Shown in pieces: positions 18,227-28,008 of a DNA stretch of 64,000 bases (the first letter of the stretch is position 1; each line of letters opens with the position of its first letter). The notes below the pieces were generated by a model that was given only the letters and a program-made list of their open reading frames with translations, did not search any database and was not told the origin of the DNA. This DNA is from Tomitella cavernea. Lineage in GTDB: Bacteria > Actinomycetota > Actinomycetes > Mycobacteriales > Mycobacteriaceae. The stretch spans positions 1 to 64,000 of the forward strand of contig NZ_JAENKO010000004.1 in the NCBI RefSeq assembly GCF_016599145.1, in the 5' to 3' direction. The position numbers were made by a program, and so were the translations under genes.

Positions 18227-18898
18227 CTACGTCCAGTCGCCCGACCTGTCCTCGACCGCGACACGCACGGTAGGTTTGCGCGTTTCGTCGCGCTCGCCGA
18301 GCTGCTCCCACATCACCTGGACCATGGGGGCCAGCAGAAGCTCCCCGAGCTGACGGACCATCACCGCGACCACCTGCGCGGATTCCGGTCGCTGGGTCGA
18401 TGCCAGACCTGCGCTGCGGGCGTGCGCGACTTCCCGCGCAGTGAGTTCGGTGAGCCTGCGCAGCAGTCCCCCGCCCGAGGCCGGGTCGAGCGCGTCGCGC
18501 CGCACGTAGTCCACGATCAAGGGATTGTCGCGCAGCATCGCGCGCACGGCGTCGTCGCGGGCCGCCGCGACGCGCGCCCCGGTGCCCGCTGAGGCGACCG
18601 GCCCGCCCCGGCGGACATGCGCTCCGCGGGCACCGTCCCGGGGCGCATCCGCGCAGTCATCGGGAACCGAGGCGATCGCCCGCGCGAAGTAGTCCACCAC
18701 GAGCTGTTCGACAGCTTCGCGCAACCCGTCCTTGGTCTTGTAGTGGTGCTGGACCAGGCCCAGGGTGACGCCGGCGTGCGAGGCGACCTTGCGCAGCGAC
18801 ACGCGCTGCTCGCCCTGCTCGCCGAACAGTTCCAGCGCCGCATTGCGCACGCGTGCCTTCGCCGTCAGGTCGCCGTCACCACCGATCGGCTCAGCCAT
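18227..18898 (-). CDS. TetR-family transcriptional regulator
   Basis: A 223-aa TetR protein with HTH in the first 60 residues (NAALELFGEQGEQRVSLRKVASHAGVTLGLVQHHYKTKDGL) and a variable ligand domain. ATG 18898 is preferred over 18904 because GGAGG then sits nine bases upstream. It is divergent from the CoA-transferase operon, and the 97-bp region between contains a perfect 8-bp inverted repeat. It is therefore most likely the local repressor of 18996-27966, releasing on an acyl-CoA ligand. Confidence 0.85.
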   Translation of the reverse strand: MAEPIGGDGDLTAKARVRNAALELFGEQGEQRVSLRKVASHAGVTLGLVQHHYKTKDGLREAVEQLVVDYFARAIASVPDDCADAPRDGARGAHVRRGGPVASAGTGARVAAARDDAVRAMLRDNPLIVDYVRRDALDPASGGGLLRRLTELTAREVAHARSAGLASTQRPESAQVVAVMVRQLGELLLAPMVQVMWEQLGERDETRKPTVRVAVEDRSGDWT

Positions 18899-18947
18899 CG
18901 TCATCCGCCTCCATGCCGTGCAGAGTAGCGCCTTGCCGGCTCCTCTT

Positions 18948-18977
18948 TACAACTGACATGTTTACGATACAGTTGTA
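18948..18977. promoter_or_regulatory. palindromic operator between divergent TetR and CoA-transferase genes
   Basis: A perfect inverted repeat TACAACTG (18948-18955) / CAGTTGTA (18970-18977), with 14 bases between, lies just upstream of the AAAGGAG ribosome-binding site of the CoA-transferase gene. Position and symmetry fit a TetR operator that controls both directions. Confidence 0.65.
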
Positions 18978-18995
18978 TTGGCAAAGGAGTGGTGC

Positions 18996-19877
18996 ATGTT
19001 TCACGATCTCAACGGAATCTCGGTGGTCAGCCTGGCGGTGAATCTTCCCGGTCCTCTCGCCTCCGCACGGCTGCGCGCACTCGGCGCCCGCGTCACCAAG
19101 ATCGAGCCGCCGGCAGGAGACCCGCTGGCCTCCGTCAGCCCCACCTGGTATCGGGAGCTCTCCGAGGGGCAGGACGTTCTGACGATCGACGTCAAGGCGC
19201 ACCCCGAACGGATGCACGCACTCCTCGCCGACGCGGATCTGCTCATCACCGCGATGCGGCCGTCGGCGTTGCAACGCCTCGGACTCGGCAACATCCACGA
19301 GCGCTTCCCGCGCCTGTGCCACATCGAGATCGTCGGCGCGGACGGCGACGGCGCCGAGCGGCCCGGCCACGACCTCACCTACCAGGCCGCACACGGCACC
19401 CTCGCACCGCCGGCCATGCCTACAGTGCCGGTGGCGGACCTGCTCGGGGCCGAGCGCTCCGTGGCTGCGGCACTGCTGGCCTTGCGCCACCGCGACGCCA
19501 CCGGCGCCGGAGGCCGACACCGGGTCGCGCTCGAGGACGCCGCCGCCGACGCCGGCGCGGCCGTCCGTCACGGGCTGACCGGCGGCGGCGCCCCGCTGGG
19601 AGGCGCGTTGCCCGGCTACGGCATCTACGCCACCGCAGACGGGCACCTCGCCCTCGGTGCGCTGGAACCGCACTTCTGGGAACGCACGTGTGCCGCACTC
19701 ACGGTGCCCGGTACGCACTCCGGACTCGCCGCCGCCTTCGCCTCCCGCACCACCGCCGAGTGGGAGCGGTGGGCCGGTGCCCACGACGTCCCCCTCGCTG
19801 CCGTCCGTGTCCCGTCCCCCGCCGACGGACCCGGCACGGCGCACAACACCAAACCCCCATCAGGAGTGACCTCATGA
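18996..19877 (+). CDS. short CaiB/BaiF-type (class III) CoA-transferase
   Basis: A 293-aa family III CoA-transferase or acyl-CoA racemase. Seen: LARLRALGARVTKIEPPAGD-like cofactor region (about 25-43) and GHDLTYQA with the catalytic Asp126. AAAGGAG precedes ATG 18996. It is short compared with the usual 350-410 aa: the C-terminal part is abbreviated, but reads cleanly to a stop that overlaps the next start (ATGA). It may be an alpha-methylacyl-CoA racemase-like enzyme, which would let branched acyl chains enter the LCAD-type dehydrogenase downstream. That role is inferred. Confidence 0.78.
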   Translation: MFHDLNGISVVSLAVNLPGPLASARLRALGARVTKIEPPAGDPLASVSPTWYRELSEGQDVLTIDVKAHPERMHALLADADLLITAMRPSALQRLGLGNIHERFPRLCHIEIVGADGDGAERPGHDLTYQAAHGTLAPPAMPTVPVADLLGAERSVAAALLALRHRDATGAGGRHRVALEDAAADAGAAVRHGLTGGGAPLGGALPGYGIYATADGHLALGALEPHFWERTCAALTVPGTHSGLAAAFASRTTAEWERWAGAHDVPLAAVRVPSPADGPGTAHNTKPPSGVTS

Positions 19878-21049
19878 CACACCGTGAGCCCGTGATCATC
19901 GATGCCGTGCGGACCCCCGTCGGCAAGCGGGGCGGCGCCCTGCACCGCTGGCATCCCGCCGACCTGTTCGCGCAGACTCTGCGCGCCCTCGTCGACAGGT
20001 CCGGAATCGACCCGGCCGACGTCGACGACGTCATCGTCGGGGCGGTGCTGCAGCAGGACCAGCAGACCGGCAACCTCGGCAGGCACGCGGTGCTCGCCGC
20101 CGGTTTCCCCGAGTCCGTCCCCGCGGTGACCATCGACCGCCAGTGCGGCTCCGGACAGCAGGCGGTGAGCTTCGCGGCCCAGGGCGTCGCCGCCGGCGCC
20201 TACGATCTGGTGATCGCCGGCGGCGTCGAATCGATGTCCCAAGTGCCCCTTCCCCCGTCGCTTCGGCCCGGCGCACCCCTGGGGCCGCAGTACAGCCCCC
20301 GTGAATTCGCCCGCTACGGCGACGCCCTCACCCCGCAAGGCCCGTCGTCGGACCTGCTCAACACTCGTTTCGGCCTCACCCGCCCGGCGCTCGACGCTTT
20401 CAGCGCGCGCAGCCACGAACGCGCCGCCGCGGCCGCCGCAGACGGGCGCCTGCGGGACGCGCTGGTGCCGCTGACCGAGGATCCGAGCGATCCGGCCAGC
20501 GCCCCCGTCACAGCGGACCAGGGCGTGCGCACCTCGCTCGACGCCGACAAGATGGCCTCACTCAAGCCTGCGTTCGGGCCCGATGGCACGACCACGGCCG
20601 GCAATTCATCGCAGCTCAGCGACGGTGCCGGGGCACTGCTCATCGCCGACCGCGCCTGGGCCGAACGCCACGGGCTCCGGCCCCGGGCCCGGTTCCGTGC
20701 GATGACGGTGGCCGCCGCCGACCCGGTCATCCAGTTCACCGCGATCCTCGACGCCACCCGCAAAGCCCTCACGGCCGCGAGCTTGTCCGTCGACGAGATC
20801 GACCGATTCGAGGTCAACGAGGCGTTCGCCGGGGTGCCGCTGATGTTCCAGCAGCAACTCTCCATCCCCGACGAGAAGCTCAACGTCAACGGCGGCTCGG
20901 TCTCCATCGGGCACCCACTCGGCTCGACGGGTGCGCGCATGCTCGCCGACCTGCTCTGCGAACTCGACCAGGGTGGCGCGCGCCTGGGACTGCAGACCAT
21001 CTGCGAGGCCGCGGGCACCGCCAACACCACCATCATCGAGCGAATCTGA
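19874..21049 (+). CDS. acetyl-CoA C-acyltransferase (thiolase)
   Basis: A 391-aa degradative thiolase. Seen: DRQCGSGQQ with nucleophile Cys91, NGGSVSIGHPLGSTG with His347, and the second catalytic Cys377. The glycine cluster after that Cys, normally CxGGG, here reads CEAAG, which may alter the oxyanion hole. The start overlaps the CoA-transferase stop by four bases. It cleaves 3-ketoacyl-CoA to acetyl-CoA plus a shortened acyl-CoA, completing the pathway with the hydratase and dehydrogenase encoded downstream. Confidence 0.9.
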   Translation: MTHREPVIIDAVRTPVGKRGGALHRWHPADLFAQTLRALVDRSGIDPADVDDVIVGAVLQQDQQTGNLGRHAVLAAGFPESVPAVTIDRQCGSGQQAVSFAAQGVAAGAYDLVIAGGVESMSQVPLPPSLRPGAPLGPQYSPREFARYGDALTPQGPSSDLLNTRFGLTRPALDAFSARSHERAAAAAADGRLRDALVPLTEDPSDPASAPVTADQGVRTSLDADKMASLKPAFGPDGTTTAGNSSQLSDGAGALLIADRAWAERHGLRPRARFRAMTVAAADPVIQFTAILDATRKALTAASLSVDEIDRFEVNEAFAGVPLMFQQQLSIPDEKLNVNGGSVSIGHPLGSTGARMLADLLCELDQGGARLGLQTICEAAGTANTTIIERI

Positions 21050-21059
21050 GGAACCCCCC

Positions 21060-22718
21060 ATGCCCCACCACACCCCCGTACGCGGGCGGCCCGCCACCCA
21101 CGGCGACCATTTCCAGCTCAACACCACGACGCTGATCCGCCACGCCGCCCGCACCTTTCCGGAACAGCAGATCGTGTACCGCACCGCGGACGGCGGCTGG
21201 GACCGGTACACCTACGCCGACGCCTACCGGCGCATCATGTCCGCCGCGAACGTACTCGAGGGCCTCGGCGTCGGCCCGGGCGACGTCGTCGGAATCCTCG
21301 ATTGGAACAGCAAGCGGCACTTCGAGTTGTACTGGGCGATCCCGGGGCTCGCGGCCGTGATGCTCCAGATGAACCTGCGCCTGGCGCCCGCGGACCTCGG
21401 GTACGTCACCGACCACAGCGGCGCGTCGGTGGTTCTGGTCGACGAATCCTTGCTGCCCGCCGCCGAAGCGCTCGCCCCCCATGCCCCCGGCGTGCACACC
21501 TGGGTGATCCTCTCGGACAACCCGATGGAGCAGATCGCAACGACGCTGCCGAACGCGGTGCACTTCGAGGATCTCATGGCGGCCGCGCCGGACCGGCACG
21601 CCTGGCCCGTCATCGACGAGACCTCTGCCTACAGCGCCTGCTACACGTCCGGCACCACCGGCCGGCCCAAGGGCATCTACTACTCGCACCGGGGCATCTA
21701 CCTGCACTCCTACGCCCAGGCACAGTCCCTCGGCCTGAACGCGGCGGACACGGTCATGCTCATCACGCCGATGTTCCACGGACAATCCTGGGGTCTGCCT
21801 CAGTCCGCAGTCCTCGCCGCCGCGAAAGTCGTCCTGCCCGGCCGGTACGTCGCCGAGGATACGAGCGTGCTCGTCGACGCGATGCTCGCCGAGGAGGTCA
21901 CTGTCGCCAATGGAGCGCCGGCGATCTTCCAGCCGATGCTGGACTACATCGCGACGCTGGCGGACAAGCCGGATCTGTCCCGCGCGCGGCTCGTCTCCGG
22001 GGCCACCGAGCCCGCCCTGTCGCTGATGCGCGGATTCCACGACCTCACCGGCGCAGATGTCATCCACGCCTACGGCGCCACCGAGACCACCCCGCTGGTC
22101 ACCGTCAACCGGTTCAAGCCCACCCTGCGCGGACGGCTCGGCGACGACGAACAATGGGACCTGCGCCGCTGCCAGGGCCTCCCGCTCAGCGGCGTCGACA
22201 TCCGAATCGTCGACCCGAACGGCGAGGAAGTGCCGTGGGACGGGACCGCGCAGGGCGAGGTGCAGGTGCGCGGGCCCTGGATCATCGAGAGCTACTACGC
22301 CCTCGACGACAACGACGAACGGTTCGACGACGGCTGGTGGAAGTCCGGGGACGTCGGCCGCATAGACCGGCACGGCTACCTCAAGCTCACCGACCGCATC
22401 AAGGACGTAATCAAGTCCGGCGGCGAGTGGATCTCGTCGATCGACATGGAGAACGCCCTCATGGCGCACCCGAAGATCGTCGAGGCCGCGGTGGTGGGCG
22501 TGCCGCACCCCAAGTGGCAAGAACGCCCGGTGGCGGTGGTCGTCACCGACGACGGCGCGGATCTTCCGCTGGCGGAGGTGCACCGCGCGCTCGAAGGCTG
22601 CTTCGCGTCCTGGCAGATGCCGGAAACCGTGATCTGCGTGGACACGTTGCCCCACACCAGCGTCGGCAAACTCGACAAGAAGTCGCTCCGCAGCGGATAC
22701 CAGGACCTGTACTCCTGA
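21060..22718 (+). CDS. medium-chain-type acyl-CoA ligase
   Basis: A 552-aa AMP-forming ligase resembling AlkK-type medium/long-chain enzymes. Seen: A3 motif CYTSGTTGRPKGIYYSH, YGATETTP, hinge KSGDVGRIDRHGYLKLTDRIKDVIKSGGEW and Lys motif TSVGKLDKKSL. It starts 10 bases after the thiolase stop, with GAGGAA upstream. It is complete and presumably active, feeding acids into the following hydratase, dehydrogenase and thiolase. Confidence 0.9.
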   Translation: MPHHTPVRGRPATHGDHFQLNTTTLIRHAARTFPEQQIVYRTADGGWDRYTYADAYRRIMSAANVLEGLGVGPGDVVGILDWNSKRHFELYWAIPGLAAVMLQMNLRLAPADLGYVTDHSGASVVLVDESLLPAAEALAPHAPGVHTWVILSDNPMEQIATTLPNAVHFEDLMAAAPDRHAWPVIDETSAYSACYTSGTTGRPKGIYYSHRGIYLHSYAQAQSLGLNAADTVMLITPMFHGQSWGLPQSAVLAAAKVVLPGRYVAEDTSVLVDAMLAEEVTVANGAPAIFQPMLDYIATLADKPDLSRARLVSGATEPALSLMRGFHDLTGADVIHAYGATETTPLVTVNRFKPTLRGRLGDDEQWDLRRCQGLPLSGVDIRIVDPNGEEVPWDGTAQGEVQVRGPWIIESYYALDDNDERFDDGWWKSGDVGRIDRHGYLKLTDRIKDVIKSGGEWISSIDMENALMAHPKIVEAAVVGVPHPKWQERPVAVVVTDDGADLPLAEVHRALEGCFASWQMPETVICVDTLPHTSVGKLDKKSLRSGYQDLYS

Positions 22719-22781
22719 GCTCCGCCGGCGGCTCTCGACCCGCCCAGCCCTCCCTCACCCCTCACTATGGACGGAACCCGG

Positions 22782-23567
22782 ATGACGGACACCCCTGCGC
22801 TCATCACCACGCGCGACGACGCCATCGTCACCATGACGATCACCCGGCCCCAGGCCAAAAACAGCCTCAATGAAGACGTGCTGACCGCCCTCGGCGCGCG
22901 CCTCGACGCGCTGCGCCACGACGATTCCGTGCGCGCGATCATTCTCACCGGAGCAGGCGGCGTGTTCTGCGCCGGAGCCGACATCACGGCATTCGACGCG
23001 ATCCGCGCGCAGAGCCTGCTCGGCCCGCGGCCTGCCCTCGGCGGCGACATCTGGGCGGCCCTCGGCACGTTCACCAAGCCGGTGATCGCCGCGGTGGAAG
23101 GGCTGGCCCTCGGCGGGGGCCTGGAACTCGTCCTGGCCTGCGACATCGCCGTCGCCGGCCGGTCGGCACGGCTGGGCGTGCCCGAGGTGAAACTCGGCGT
23201 GATCCCCGGCGGCGGCGGGACGCAACGGCTCATCCGCGCCTGCGGCAAGGCACGGGCCATGGCGATGCTACTCACGGGGGACGTGGTGACCGCGCAGGAG
23301 GCCCGCGACGACGGCATCATCTCCGAGTTGGTCGACGACGGCGACGCCCTCGACGCCGCACACGCGATGGCCGCACGCATCGCCGGCAACTCTCCGCTGG
23401 CGGTCGCGCTCGCCAAGGACGCAGCGCTACGCGCCTTCGAGACGACGCTCTCGCAGGGCCTCGAACTCGAGAAACGCAACTTCGACACCGCAGTCGCATC
23501 CGCCGACAGCCACGAAGGCCAATCGGCGTTCCTGGCAAAACGCAAGCCTGAATTCACTGGGAGGTAG
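22782..23567 (+). CDS. enoyl-CoA hydratase
   Basis: A 261-aa crotonase with both classical catalytic glutamates: GGGLELVLACD (equivalent of Glu144 of rat mitochondrial hydratase) and LGVPEVKLG (Glu164), followed by IPGGGGTQRL. This makes it the likely true hydratase of the cluster, in contrast to the two PaaG-like proteins elsewhere in the window. ATG 22782 or, five codons earlier, 22767 may start it. Six bases separate its stop from the acyl-CoA dehydrogenase start. Confidence 0.9.
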   Translation: MTDTPALITTRDDAIVTMTITRPQAKNSLNEDVLTALGARLDALRHDDSVRAIILTGAGGVFCAGADITAFDAIRAQSLLGPRPALGGDIWAALGTFTKPVIAAVEGLALGGGLELVLACDIAVAGRSARLGVPEVKLGVIPGGGGTQRLIRACGKARAMAMLLTGDVVTAQEARDDGIISELVDDGDALDAAHAMAARIAGNSPLAVALAKDAALRAFETTLSQGLELEKRNFDTAVASADSHEGQSAFLAKRKPEFTGR

Positions 23568-23573
23568 ACACCG

Positions 23574-24752
23574 ATGACCGCACCCCGCCGCCCGGGCCCG
23601 CTGTTCCCCGAGTACCACGCTCCGTGGGAGACGGAGGAGCACAAGGCGTTACGTGCGCACGCCGCAGAATTCTTCCGCCGCGAGGCCACCCCGCACCAGA
23701 AGCGCTGGGCCGACCAGCACATGGTGGACCGGGACTTGTGGACCAAGGCCGGCTCCGCCGGGCTCCTGTGCCCGGGACTGCCCGAACGCTATGGCGGCGC
23801 CGGCGGCGACTTCGGCCACGAAGCCGTCGTCGAACAGGAACGCACCCTCGCGCACGACACGGCCTTCGGGTTCAACGTGCACTCGACGATCGTCGCCCAC
23901 TACATCGCCGCCTACGCCACCGAAGACCAGAAGCAGCGGTGGATTCCCCACCTCGCCTCCGGGGAGATGGTCCTCGGCATCGCCATGACCGAACCCGGCA
24001 CCGGTTCCGACCTGCAGTCGGTCCGCACCACGGCCATCCGCGACGGCGACCACTACGTCGTCAACGGATCGAAAACGTTCATCTCCAACGCCACCCACTG
24101 CAATCTACTGGTCATCGTCGCGAAAACCGACCCCTCCCAGGGGTCGAAAGGCATCTCGCTGCTCGTCGCCGAAACGGACGGGCTCGACGGTTTCGAACGC
24201 GGCCGGATACTCGACAAGATCGGGCAGCACGGCCAGGACACCCGCGAACTCGCGTTCACCGACATGCGCGTGCCCGTCGACAACCTGCTCGGCGGCGAGG
24301 AGAGCCGCGGATTCGCGCAACTCATGGAGCAACTCCCGCGCGAGCGGCTCATCATCGCCGTCACCGGCGTCGCGATGGCGGAGGCGGCCGTCGCCGAGAC
24401 CATCGCCTATGCCAAGGAGCGCAGTGCCTTCGGCACGCCCCTCATCGATTTCCAGAACACCCGCTTCGTCCTTGCCGAGTGCAAGGCCGAGGTGCTCGCC
24501 GGCAAAGCGCTGATCGACCACTGCATCGTCGAATACAACGCGGGCCGCCTCGACGCCGCCACCGCGTCGATGGCCAAGTTGTGGTGCACCGACAAGCAGG
24601 TCGAGGTGGTCGACAAGTGCCTGCAGATATTCGGCGGGTACGGCTACATCATGGAGTACCCCATTGCACAGATGTACGCCGCCGCCCGCGTGCAGAAGAT
24701 CTACGGCGGAACCAACGAGATCATGAAGTTGCTCATCGCGCGCTCGCTGTGA
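23574..24752 (+). CDS. acyl-CoA dehydrogenase (long-chain type)
   Basis: A 392-aa FAD-dependent acyl-CoA dehydrogenase. Seen: MTEPGTGSDLQSV flavin-binding motif, NGSKTFISNA, and the C-terminal signature IYGGTNEIMKLLIARSL. That last motif lacks the Glu of the YEGT form. As in LCAD, the base should instead be the Glu of LPRERL, here Glu257. The enzyme would make the first double bond in beta-oxidation of medium, long or branched acyl-CoA. It is the only acyl-CoA dehydrogenase in the window, and its immediate neighbours are the hydratase and a broken ligase gene. Confidence 0.9.
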   Translation: MTAPRRPGPLFPEYHAPWETEEHKALRAHAAEFFRREATPHQKRWADQHMVDRDLWTKAGSAGLLCPGLPERYGGAGGDFGHEAVVEQERTLAHDTAFGFNVHSTIVAHYIAAYATEDQKQRWIPHLASGEMVLGIAMTEPGTGSDLQSVRTTAIRDGDHYVVNGSKTFISNATHCNLLVIVAKTDPSQGSKGISLLVAETDGLDGFERGRILDKIGQHGQDTRELAFTDMRVPVDNLLGGEESRGFAQLMEQLPRERLIIAVTGVAMAEAAVAETIAYAKERSAFGTPLIDFQNTRFVLAECKAEVLAGKALIDHCIVEYNAGRLDAATASMAKLWCTDKQVEVVDKCLQIFGGYGYIMEYPIAQMYAAARVQKIYGGTNEIMKLLIARSL

Positions 24753-24841
24753 GTCCCCGGTCCGCCACCCGCCGTCTGAGCCGCGCACCCGGCCCGGGCG
24801 GTGGCCGACGCCCGCTCCCCCGCCCCCCTACGGAGGTCGCC

Positions 24842-26369
24842 ATGACACCTCTGCACGGTCAGCTCGCCGTCAATGCCCACCGCATCCCCGACGACACGGC
24901 CGTTGTCCTCAAGGACCACACCTTCTCTTACACGGAGTTCGATGAGGAGGTGAACCGCTATGCGCACGCCCTGGCGTCCCTGGGGGTGCGCAAGGGCGAC
25001 CGCGTCGCGGTGCTGTCGACGAACTCCGACCGTTTCCTGCTCGCCCTGTACGGCGCGTTCCGGATCGGGGCGATCGCCTCGCCGTTCAACCCGCGTTCGG
25101 CCCCGTTGGAGTTGCACTACCTGCTCACCGACTCCGGCGCCTCCGTACTGGCATTCGGCGGCGACACGGCGGAGGTCGTACGTGCCCTCAGCACCCATGA
25201 CGATCTCGCTCCCGTGGACGCGCGTGTGGTATCGCTCGACGGCGCGGACGGATTCGACGACCTTGCGCACCTGGCCGCCACCATGCCCGCACACGACCCC
25301 GGTGTGGCCGTGGCCGAGGACGACGACGCGATCATCATGTACACCTCCGGCACCACCGGCGCGCCGAAGGGCGCCCTGTTCGATCACCACCGGATGCTGC
25401 GGGTCGGCCAGTCGATGACCGCGCTGGGACTGACCGCCGGGCAGCGGCAGCTGCACGCCGCGCCGCTGTACCACTGCGCAGAGCTCGCGCTGATGACGAT
25501 GACCGGACTGACCAATGGCAACGAGAACCACATCATGGACGTGTTCGACCCGGTAGCCGTCGTTGATTCGCTCGAACGCCACCGCATCACGCTGCTACTC
25601 GCTGTGCCGACGATGTATCAGATGATCATGCGGGTTCCGGGCATCACCGAGCGCGACCTGTCCGCATGGCATACCGGCTTCTTCGGGGCAGCGCCCATGC
25701 CGCCGACCGCCGTCGCCGAACTCTCCCGGAAATTTCCGAACGTACAGTTCACGCAGCTGTGCGGCCCCACCGAGGGCGGGTCGACGGGCATCTACTCCGC
25801 GCCCCATGAAGTACGGGAACGCCCGGACACCACGGGACGCCGGGCCGTGCCCTACGCCCAGGTACGCCTGGCCGACGGGAATGGCGACGAGCCCGAGGTC
25901 GGCACGCCCGGCGAGATCCTGTTGCGCGTCCCGTCCATGATGAAACGGTACTGGAACAAGCCCGAAGCCACGGAAGCCGCGCTGCGCGACGGCTGGCTGC
26001 ACACCGGCGACCTCGCAGTGCGCGACGAGCACGGATACTTCACGATCGTCGATCGCCTCAAGGACATGATCATCACCGGCGGAATGAACGTCTACTCGGT
26101 CGAGGATGAGAACGCGCTCGCCGGACACCCGGAAGTGCAGGACGTGGCCGTGATCGGCCGCCCGCACGAGACTTACGGCGAAACGATCGTCGCCGTCGTC
26201 ACCCCGGTCGAGGGTCGCGAGGTGACCCTTGAGGGGCTGCGCGAGTACGCCGCCGACCGCATCGGGGAACACATAGCTGCCCCGCGTGCTGGTGACCCTG
26301 CCGATTCCCCGCAATCCCTCCGGCAAGATCCTCAAGCACGTGTTGCGTGAGCAGCTCCCCGCGCAATGA
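24842..26369 (+). pseudogene. acyl-CoA ligase gene with a one-base frameshift near the 3' end
   Basis: A ligase-like chain runs from ATG 24842 (GGAGG just upstream) with A3 motif MYTSGTTGAPKGALF and hinge HTGDLAVRDEHGYFTIVDRLKD. After EHI at about 26270 it loses family character and stops at 26350. In the +1 frame from 26277 the expected C terminus appears: LPRVLVTLPIPRNPSGKILK with the catalytic lysine, ending at TGA 26367-26369. An extra base at about 26274 (CACATAG instead of CACAAG) explains this. As written, the product lacks the catalytic Lys. This may be a genuine mutation or a sequencing error. Confidence 0.88.
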
Positions 26370-26448
26370 TCCCCGCGCGACCTACTCGGCGCCCCCGAGA
26401 CGGTCCTACGGTGCGTGCCGGGCCCCCTCCGGCGATACGCTGCCGACC

Positions 26449-27966
26449 ATGACCCTCGATCCGCGTACACCCGTCCTCGTCGGCGGCGGCCAGGTGTCGG
26501 AACACGACGGCGGCATCGAACCGGTGGATCTGATCGCCGAGGCCGCCCGGGCCGCTGCCGCCGAAGCCGGATCGCCGCGGCTCCTCGAAACCCTCGATAC
26601 GGTCTGGCTCTCGCGGATCCTCTCGTGGCCGTACCGCGACCCGGGCCTCCTCGTCGCGCACCGCATCGGCGCGGTCCCCCGCCACACCGGCTACAGCGGC
26701 ACCGCGGGGAGTGTTCCGCAGGTCCTCCTCGCGCGTGCCGCCGACGACATCGCCGCCGGCCGCCGCGACGCCGTCCTGGTCGGCGGCGCCGAATCCTGGC
26801 GCACCTTGATGAAGCTGCGCGCACAGGACCGCACACCCGAGTGGACGGTGCAGCCGGAAGCCATCGCCCCGGCCGAGAACCTGGTCCCGGACGTGCCGAT
26901 GGGCGCCGAGGCCGAGAAACGCATCGGCTTCACCCGGCCCGCGCACATATATCCGCTGTTCGACGACGCGCTGCGCCTACGGCTCGGACGAACGCGCTCC
27001 GTGCACCGCGACGCGCTCGGACGGTTGTGGTCACGAATGAGCCGCGTGGCGGCCGAGAACCCGCACGCCTGGTCACGCGAAGCCCTGTCCACGCAGCAGA
27101 TCACCACGCCGAGCCGCGAGAACCGCATGATCGCCTCGCCGTATACCAAGCGGATGAACTCGAACAACATGGTCGACCAGGCGGCGGCTCTGCTGATGTG
27201 CTCGGCCGCGACCGCGGACGCGCTGGGTATCGGACGCGACCGGTGGGTGTTTCCTCATGCAAGCGTCGAAGGCCATGACACGTACGCGGTCGCCGAACGG
27301 CCCGCGCTCGATCGCTGTCATGCGATACGTATCGGCGGACAACGGGCGCTGGAGCTCAGCGGCGTCGGCCTCGACGACATCGCGTATGTGGACCTGTACT
27401 CCTGCTTCCCGTCGGCGGTCCAGATCGCCGCGCGCGAGCTCGGGCTGCCGCTCGACGACCCCGCCCGCCCGCTGACCGTCACCGGCGGGCTGTCTTTCGC
27501 CGGCGGACCATGGTGCAACTACTCGGCGCACGCGGTCGCGAGCATTGCCGGGCGTCTCCGCGACAACCCCGGCAATTACGGACTGGTCACCGCGAACAGC
27601 GGCTACCTGACCAAACAGGCGGTCGGGGTGTACAGCACCGAGCCGCCGGCGAGCGGATTCCGCCGTGCCGACGTGCAGGCCGAGATCGACCGTGTCCCGA
27701 CAGTCCGGGCTCTCGACACCTACGCCGGACCCGCCACCACGGAGGCGTCCACCGTCGTCTACGACCGGTCCGGCGAACCCGAACGCGCCTTCCTCGCCGC
27801 CCGCACCCCCGCAGGCGAAAGGGTGCTGGCCGTCTCGCGGGACGACGCCGACATCGACGCGCTGCAGTCCTGCGAGGACGGTGCGATGGCGGTCGACGTC
27901 GCCGCCGACGGCACGTTTCACGTCTCCGGCTCGGCCGCAGGTGAAGGTTTCATCACCACCGTGTGA
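26449..27966 (+). CDS. thiolase-fold protein lacking the nucleophilic cysteine
   Basis: A 505-aa protein related to acetyl-CoA acetyltransferases, with a C-terminal beta-rich extension after about residue 410. Seen: VLVGGGQVSEHD start and GRRDAVLVGGAES. The position that carries the catalytic Cys in true thiolases reads YSGTAGSVPQ (82-91), with no Cys. LYSCFPSAVQIA corresponds to the later HDCF region. It is therefore probably not a normal thiolase and may be a structural or aldolase-like partner. ATG 26449 follows 79 bp after the restored stop of the ligase. Frame upstream of 26449 lacks family character. Confidence 0.75.
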   Translation: MTLDPRTPVLVGGGQVSEHDGGIEPVDLIAEAARAAAAEAGSPRLLETLDTVWLSRILSWPYRDPGLLVAHRIGAVPRHTGYSGTAGSVPQVLLARAADDIAAGRRDAVLVGGAESWRTLMKLRAQDRTPEWTVQPEAIAPAENLVPDVPMGAEAEKRIGFTRPAHIYPLFDDALRLRLGRTRSVHRDALGRLWSRMSRVAAENPHAWSREALSTQQITTPSRENRMIASPYTKRMNSNNMVDQAAALLMCSAATADALGIGRDRWVFPHASVEGHDTYAVAERPALDRCHAIRIGGQRALELSGVGLDDIAYVDLYSCFPSAVQIAARELGLPLDDPARPLTVTGGLSFAGGPWCNYSAHAVASIAGRLRDNPGNYGLVTANSGYLTKQAVGVYSTEPPASGFRRADVQAEIDRVPTVRALDTYAGPATTEASTVVYDRSGEPERAFLAARTPAGERVLAVSRDDADIDALQSCEDGAMAVDVAADGTFHVSGSAAGEGFITTV

Positions 27967-28008
27967 CGCGCAGCTCCGGCCCAGGCCGACGAAAGGGCCG
28001 TCCCCTCC

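Noticed and set aside
18996-19877. CoA-transferase as a truncated pseudogene because it is short
   Set aside because: The reading frame is intact, has a strong ribosome-binding site and catalytic Asp, and its stop overlaps the next start in a functional way.
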